NCBI GenBank assembly: GCA_001919995.1
Contig: MNIY01000203.1
Coordinates: 1 to 8,985, forward strand
Direction: 5' to 3'
From: Ktedonobacter sp. 13_1_20CM_4_53_11
GTDB taxonomy: Bacteria; Chloroflexota; Ktedonobacteria; Ktedonobacterales; Ktedonobacteraceae
Length of the DNA stretch: 8,985 bases
The notes below the pieces were generated by a model. That model ran no database searches. It saw nothing but the letters and a program-made list of their open reading frames with translations, and was not told the origin of the DNA. Both the position numbers and the translations under genes were made by a program. Positions 6,250 through 8,985 of the stretch are shown piece by piece. The stretch's first letter is position 1, and each line of letters starts with the position of its first letter.

Positions 6250-6984
6250 ATGAGAATATTGATTGTAGGGGCAACCTCGGCCATCGCCCATGAAACAGCC
6301 AAGCGCTTTGCGAAGGATGGCGCCGAGTTTTTCCTGGTTGCCCGCTCCCCCGAGAAACTAGAAGACACCGGCAATGATCTGAAGGTGCGTGGCGCGAAGC
6401 GTATCGAGACATTTTTGCTGGATGTAACGGATCTTGACCGCCACCAGGAGATGATCGAAACTGCTATTTCGACACTCGACGGGCTTGACATGGTGCTGAT
6501 TTCCCATGGTACGTTAGGGGACCAGCAAAAATGCCAGGTTAGCGTTTCCGAGACACTGAAAGAATTTACCACTAATTGCACCAGCGTGATCTCCCTTTTG
6601 ACGATCCTGGCGGGTTATTTTGAGCAGCAGAAGCGCGGCTGTATCACAGTCGTCTCCTCGGTGGCTGGTGACCGCGGCCGGCAGAGCAACTATGTGTATG
6701 GAGCCGCCAAAGGCGCGTTAAGTGTTTTCTTACAGGGGCTGCGCAACCGGCTGAGCAAGTCGGGAGTCGCAGTTGTGACTGTAAAGCCTGGCCTTATCGA
6801 TACGCCTATGACTGCTTCGGTGAAGAAGGGGCTGCTGGCTGCCAGTGCGCAGGATGTTGGTGAGGGGATATACCGGGCCATGAAGGATCGAAAGGAAGTT
6901 GTCTACCTGCCATGGTTCTGGCGCCCCATTATGCTCATCGTGAGAAGTATTCCTGAGCCGGTCTTTAAAAGACTATCCCTGTAA
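6250..6984 (+). CDS. DprE2-like short-chain dehydrogenase (polyprenyl-phosphoryl 2-keto-pentose reductase)
   Basis: NAD(P)H-dependent reductase predicted to reduce the keto intermediate made by the preceding DprE1-like enzyme, completing epimerisation to the arabinose form. The 244 residues show a Rossmann nucleotide loop VGATSAIA (6-13), the downstream LISHG segment (83-87), N109, catalytic S136/S137 in VVSSVAG and the Y150-x3-K154 pair in VYGAAK. The sequence around SVAGDRGRQSNYVYG and the tail WRPIMLIVRSIPEPVFKRL closely resemble DprE2 rather than general SDRs. The ATG at 6250 is 5 bases after the dprE1-like stop and has no good Shine-Dalgarno, which suggests coupling. An upstream in-frame ATG at 6202 would bury 16 unconserved residues inside the previous gene and is rejected. 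Confidence 0.88.
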   Translation: MRILIVGATSAIAHETAKRFAKDGAEFFLVARSPEKLEDTGNDLKVRGAKRIETFLLDVTDLDRHQEMIETAISTLDGLDMVLISHGTLGDQQKCQVSVSETLKEFTTNCTSVISLLTILAGYFEQQKRGCITVVSSVAGDRGRQSNYVYGAAKGALSVFLQGLRNRLSKSGVAVVTVKPGLIDTPMTASVKKGLLAASAQDVGEGIYRAMKDRKEVVYLPWFWRPIMLIVRSIPEPVFKRLSL

Positions 6985-7016
6985 GAGAGTAATCACAACT
7001 GGCAGCCCCTTCTGTT

Positions 7017-7904
7017 TCATTTTCCGGCGAGCCGCGCAACCACCGGGGCAAAATTCTCCATCTGTCCTTCATAGACCTGAAGGTAGGAGAAACCGTAGCG
7101 ATCGCGCTGTTCAAGGAGATGTGCAACCGCCTGCTCAGTACTCATTGGTCTCTTTGGAATGGGCGGCCCTCCTGCCTGAGTGGAGAGATCAGTGCCACTG
7201 TCGGTGATCATCATGTCGTAGATCGTCTGACTCAGTTCCAGGTCTGCGAAGCGCTCACCTGCAGCTTCTTTGATCCAGGCAATTTTTTGCTCCATAGTGG
7301 GGTCTGTTGGGTCTACACCTTGCGCGGTTATTTTTGACCCGATCGCGATGATATTCGCTTCCCTGGCTGCCAGCTTGAGCATCCGTTCTCCTGCGCCTGC
7401 AACGAGAAGAGGCAGGTGCGGCTGCTGGACTGGCCTGATATTTCCTTTCAGCTCTGTAATCGTGTAGTACTTCCCACTGAAATTTACCGTCTCTTCAGTG
7501 AAGAGTTGTTTCATCACCTGAAGGGTTTCCTCAAGATGGCCGACGCGTGTGCCCGCGTTCGCAAACGGAATACCTATGCGTTGAAACTCAGATGGGCCGA
7601 CTCCTGCTCCCAGGCCAAGTTCAAAGCGGCCCCCGGAGAGCAGATCGAGTGTGGCGGCTTCTCTGGCGAGGAGCACGGGATGGCGATACTCGTTGCAGAA
7701 CACATAACTGCCAATGCGCAGCGATGTGGTTGCCTGGGCAGCCACAGCTAACGCTGTAAGTGGTGCGAGGCTTCCTATGCTTAGGCGGTCTGGCATTAAC
7801 AAGGTCGCGTAGCCAAGTTCCTCGACTCTGCGAGCAGTCGTGATCCAGGCAGTATGCGATTGGGCATAGGCCGTTACGACGCCAAAACGAAATGGTCTGT
7901 GCAT
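7017..7904 (-). CDS. LLM-class flavin-dependent oxidoreductase, probably F420-dependent (MSMEG_2516-type)
   Basis: A luciferase-like TIM-barrel oxidoreductase, cytoplasmic, with unknown substrate. The 295 residues begin with FRFGVVTAYAQ and carry family hallmarks: ARRVEELGYATLLMPDR (24-40), RIGSYVFCNEYRHPVLLARE (63-82), TLDLLSGGRFELGLGAG (85-101) and the late barrel segment GFSYLQVYEGQMENFAPVVA (271-290). This pattern fits the subgroup annotated as F420-dependent oxidoreductases of the MSMEG_2516 type. Cofactor preference (F420 against FMN) cannot be proved from sequence. Start choice: ATG at 7904 has AGGAG (7915-7919) at 10 bases. ATG at 7913 would overlap that site, and TTG at 7934 has none. 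It is convergent with the dprE2-like gene, with 32 bases between stops and no clear terminator. Confidence 0.88.
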   Translation of the reverse strand: MHRPFRFGVVTAYAQSHTAWITTARRVEELGYATLLMPDRLSIGSLAPLTALAVAAQATTSLRIGSYVFCNEYRHPVLLAREAATLDLLSGGRFELGLGAGVGPSEFQRIGIPFANAGTRVGHLEETLQVMKQLFTEETVNFSGKYYTITELKGNIRPVQQPHLPLLVAGAGERMLKLAAREANIIAIGSKITAQGVDPTDPTMEQKIAWIKEAAGERFADLELSQTIYDMMITDSGTDLSTQAGGPPIPKRPMSTEQAVAHLLEQRDRYGFSYLQVYEGQMENFAPVVARLAGK

Positions 7905-7944
7905 TTTGGTCATTCTCCTCTCATTGCTGATCAATACATTGTTT

Positions 7945-8025
7945 GGACTGCGGAGATTCCATTACGAGGTAAGAGAGCCGCCGTCTAGTCGAACAAGCCA
8001 CTATGGAAATGTATGTGGGCAGTCC
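7945..8025 (-). other. Nested inverted repeats in the leader of the LLM oxidoreductase gene
   Basis: GGACTGC (7945-7951) is the exact reverse complement of GCAGTCC (8019-8025). Inside it, TTCCAT (7957-7962) pairs with ATGGAA (8003-8008). In the minus-strand transcript these could form two stacked helices closing a multi-base loop. The helices are short and could arise by chance. Confidence 0.25.
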
Positions 8026-8050
8026 AGTTAATCAGTTTTTAGATGTACAG

Positions 8051-8079
8051 ATTGGACAATGAATTATCGGAGATGTCAA
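8051..8079 (-). promoter_or_regulatory. Candidate promoter for the LLM oxidoreductase gene
   Basis: On the minus strand a consensus -35 TTGACA (8079-8074) is followed after 17 bases by TCCAAT (8056-8051), a four-of-six -10. It begins directly after the rlmB-like stop codon. The transcript would start near 8044, with a leader of about 140 bases. This suggests the oxidoreductase can be expressed apart from the upstream methyltransferase gene. Confidence 0.5.
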
Positions 8080-8080
8080 G

Positions 8081-8830
8081 TCAACTATACTTCTTGTTCT
8101 CTCTTTGCCTTAATGCCTCATATAAAGCAATACTGCCCGCGACCGCTGCATTGAGCGAATTGATGTGCCCACGCATGGGTAGTTTAATCAGCAGATCGCA
8201 GTGTTCTCGTACCAGGCGGCTGATGCCTTTTCCTTCGTTTCCAACCACCAGGGCAAGCGCGCCTGTCAGATCTGCCTGATCGTACTCAGTGCCGGCCTCA
8301 CCTGCCAGTCCGACCACCCAGATTTGCTGTTTTTTGAGAAACTCGATGGTGCGGGTGAGGTTTGTCTCCTGCGCGATGAGCAAATGTTCGGTAGCACCGG
8401 CCGAGGTTTTGATCACAGTCGCGTTCACTTCGGCAGCGCGCCGCTCCGGTAGAATGACACCATGTACGCCAGCGGCCTCGGCTGTACGCAGGAGCGAACC
8501 AAGGTTATTGACATCCTGGATAGCGTCAAGTATGAGCAGAAAGGGTGCCTCGTGTTTGTCTTCAGCATGGGCGAGTATTTCGTCTAGCGTGGCATAAGCT
8601 CGCTTTTCGACAACTGCGATGCAGCCCTGGTGTACCGCTCCATGGCTGAGCTGGTCAAGACGAGCACGCGCAACCTTCTCGGTAGGGATATGACGGCGCT
8701 TAGCCTCTTGCAGTATAGTAGCGAGGGTTGATGCTTCGCGTTGACCTTCGGCGAATAAAATGCGTTTAACCTGCCGTGGTGAATGGAGCGTTTCCATAAC
8801 AGGGTTGCGACCCCAGATGTATTCAGGCAT
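8081..8830 (-). CDS. rlmB: 23S rRNA 2'-O-methyltransferase, RlmB/TrmH (SPOUT) family
   Basis: S-adenosylmethionine-dependent enzyme that most likely methylates the ribose of a 23S rRNA guanosine (G2251 in E. coli) in the peptidyl-transferase region. The 249 residues have the expected layout. An N-terminal substrate-binding domain (about 1-75) opens with YIWGRNPVMETL and contains HQGCIAVV (67-74). The knotted SPOUT domain follows. Its motif 1 is DAIQDVNNLGSLLRTAEAAG (102-121) with the catalytic-site N109 and R115. Motif 2 is VVGNEGKGI (195-203) and motif 3 is LPMRGHINSLNAAVAGSIAL (217-236). I chose ATG 8830 because the family starts right at this point. The in-frame GTG at 8881 lies upstream of the candidate promoter -10. 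A close paralogue (TrmH, or a resistance-type Tsr methylase) is less likely. Confidence 0.92.
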   Translation of the reverse strand: MPEYIWGRNPVMETLHSPRQVKRILFAEGQREASTLATILQEAKRRHIPTEKVARARLDQLSHGAVHQGCIAVVEKRAYATLDEILAHAEDKHEAPFLLILDAIQDVNNLGSLLRTAEAAGVHGVILPERRAAEVNATVIKTSAGATEHLLIAQETNLTRTIEFLKKQQIWVVGLAGEAGTEYDQADLTGALALVVGNEGKGISRLVREHCDLLIKLPMRGHINSLNAAVAGSIALYEALRQRENKKYS

Positions 8831-8871
8831 GGAGGCTCGTTCTCGATCCTTTGCTTTTGTTGTTGTATTTG

Positions 8872-8880
8872 AGTATAGCA
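8872..8880 (-). promoter_or_regulatory. Candidate extended -10 promoter element of rlmB
   Basis: On the minus strand TGCTATACT (8880-8872) is a near-perfect extended -10. No good -35 is visible, as is common with extended -10 promoters. The start of transcription near 8865 gives a 35-base leader to the ATG at 8830. A 13-bp palindrome abuts it upstream. Confidence 0.45.
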
Positions 8881-8893
8881 CACTTTAAAAGTG
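8881..8893. repeat. Short palindrome next to the rlmB -10 element
   Basis: CACTTT (8881-8886) and AAAGTG (8888-8893) are perfect arms around a single A. It occupies the spacer/-35 region of the candidate rlmB promoter, so a DNA-binding regulator could act here. No family is identified. Confidence 0.35.
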
Positions 8894-8935
8894 GAAGGGA
8901 CCAGTCATCTGTAGCTACAGATGACCGGTCCTTTT
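8894..8935. terminator. Long near-perfect palindrome with a T-tract, probable Rho-independent terminator
   Basis: GTCATCTGTAG (8904-8914) and CTACAGATGAC (8915-8925) are perfect 11-bp arms. They are extended, past one A-C mismatch, by GGACC (8898-8902) with GGTCC (8927-8931). A further A/T and G-U zone lies outside that. A TTTT tract (8932-8935) then CTT follows on the plus strand, while the minus strand has only CTTCCACTTTT. It most simply ends transcription of a minus-strand gene whose end may lie at 8948, although the better T-tract faces the other way, so it may work in both directions. Confidence 0.6.
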
Positions 8936-8947
8936 CTTGCGGGCGCT

Positions 8948-8985
8948 TCATCTAACGTACGAACGTTCTGGTTGATCGATGTCTT
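8948..8985 (-). CDS. Possible last codons of a minus-strand gene cut by the window edge
   Basis: Reading the minus strand in from the edge, one frame gives DIDQPERSYVR followed by TGA at 8950-8948. This lies 13 bases before the palindrome at 8894-8935, an arrangement expected for the end of a gene and its terminator. Only eleven residues are visible, so no family can be named. The open frame could be chance. Confidence 0.25.
   Translation of the reverse strand, partial: DIDQPERSYVR

Noticed and set aside
7905..7934. Longer N-terminus of the LLM oxidoreductase (TTG at 7934 or ATG at 7913)
   Set aside because: The AGGAG at 7915-7919 is correctly spaced only for the ATG at 7904. The family fold also begins just after it.
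8954..8968. LexA/SOS-like box in AACGTACGAACGTTC
   Set aside because: It contains GAACGTTC with no spacer, whereas the Gram-positive LexA box needs four bases between GAAC and GTTC. It also seems to lie inside or beside a coding end.

Overview
The window is a bacterial chromosomal segment of about 9 kb, densely coded and with moderate GC content. It suggests a soil or thermophile-type Chloroflexota, perhaps Ktedonobacteria. This is inferred from the combination of a TPP-riboswitch pyrimidine transporter, a DprE1/DprE2-like pair outside an obvious actinobacterial setting, and an F420-type luciferase-family oxidoreductase. No single marker proves the lineage.

Region 1 (1-2677, + strand) is a thiamine-precursor uptake operon. 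The window opens inside the 3' end of a TPP riboswitch aptamer. A Rho-independent terminator at 63-96 follows, with a possible competing antiterminator helix. Next come an ABC ATPase (ThiZ-like) and an inner-membrane permease (ThiX-like) overlapping by ATGA, then a pyrimidine-binding protein (ThiY-like). The ThiY gene looks broken: its signal peptide (from 1747) and its mature domain (from about 1835) are in different frames. The conserved N-terminal part of the mature domain that should lie between them is missing.

Region 2 (2678-4758) holds an uncharacterised ten-helix membrane protein behind its own promoter. It carries two copies of a Trp/Asp/His-rich motif, each of the form D-x3-H-x12/13-H, which is a plausible metal site. 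Convergent to it, with only 4 bases between the stop codons, is thiamine pyrophosphokinase (thiN). ThiN makes TPP, the ligand of the riboswitch at the left edge.

Region 3 (4759-6984, + strand) has a repeat-rich divergent intergenic stretch, then a two-gene unit encoding a DprE1-like FAD oxidoreductase and a DprE2-like short-chain dehydrogenase. Together these would epimerise a polyprenyl-phosphate pentose at C2' for cell-envelope glycan synthesis. The cysteine attacked by benzothiazinones in mycobacterial DprE1 is alanine here.

Region 4 (7017-8985, - strand) contains an LLM-class, probably F420-dependent, oxidoreductase and an RlmB/TrmH-family rRNA 2'-O-methyltransferase, each with a candidate promoter. 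A long near-perfect palindrome follows at 8894-8935, and possibly the last codons of another minus-strand gene at the edge. No stretch over 300 bases lacks a gene. I saw no tRNA, rRNA, CRISPR array, transposase or phage gene.
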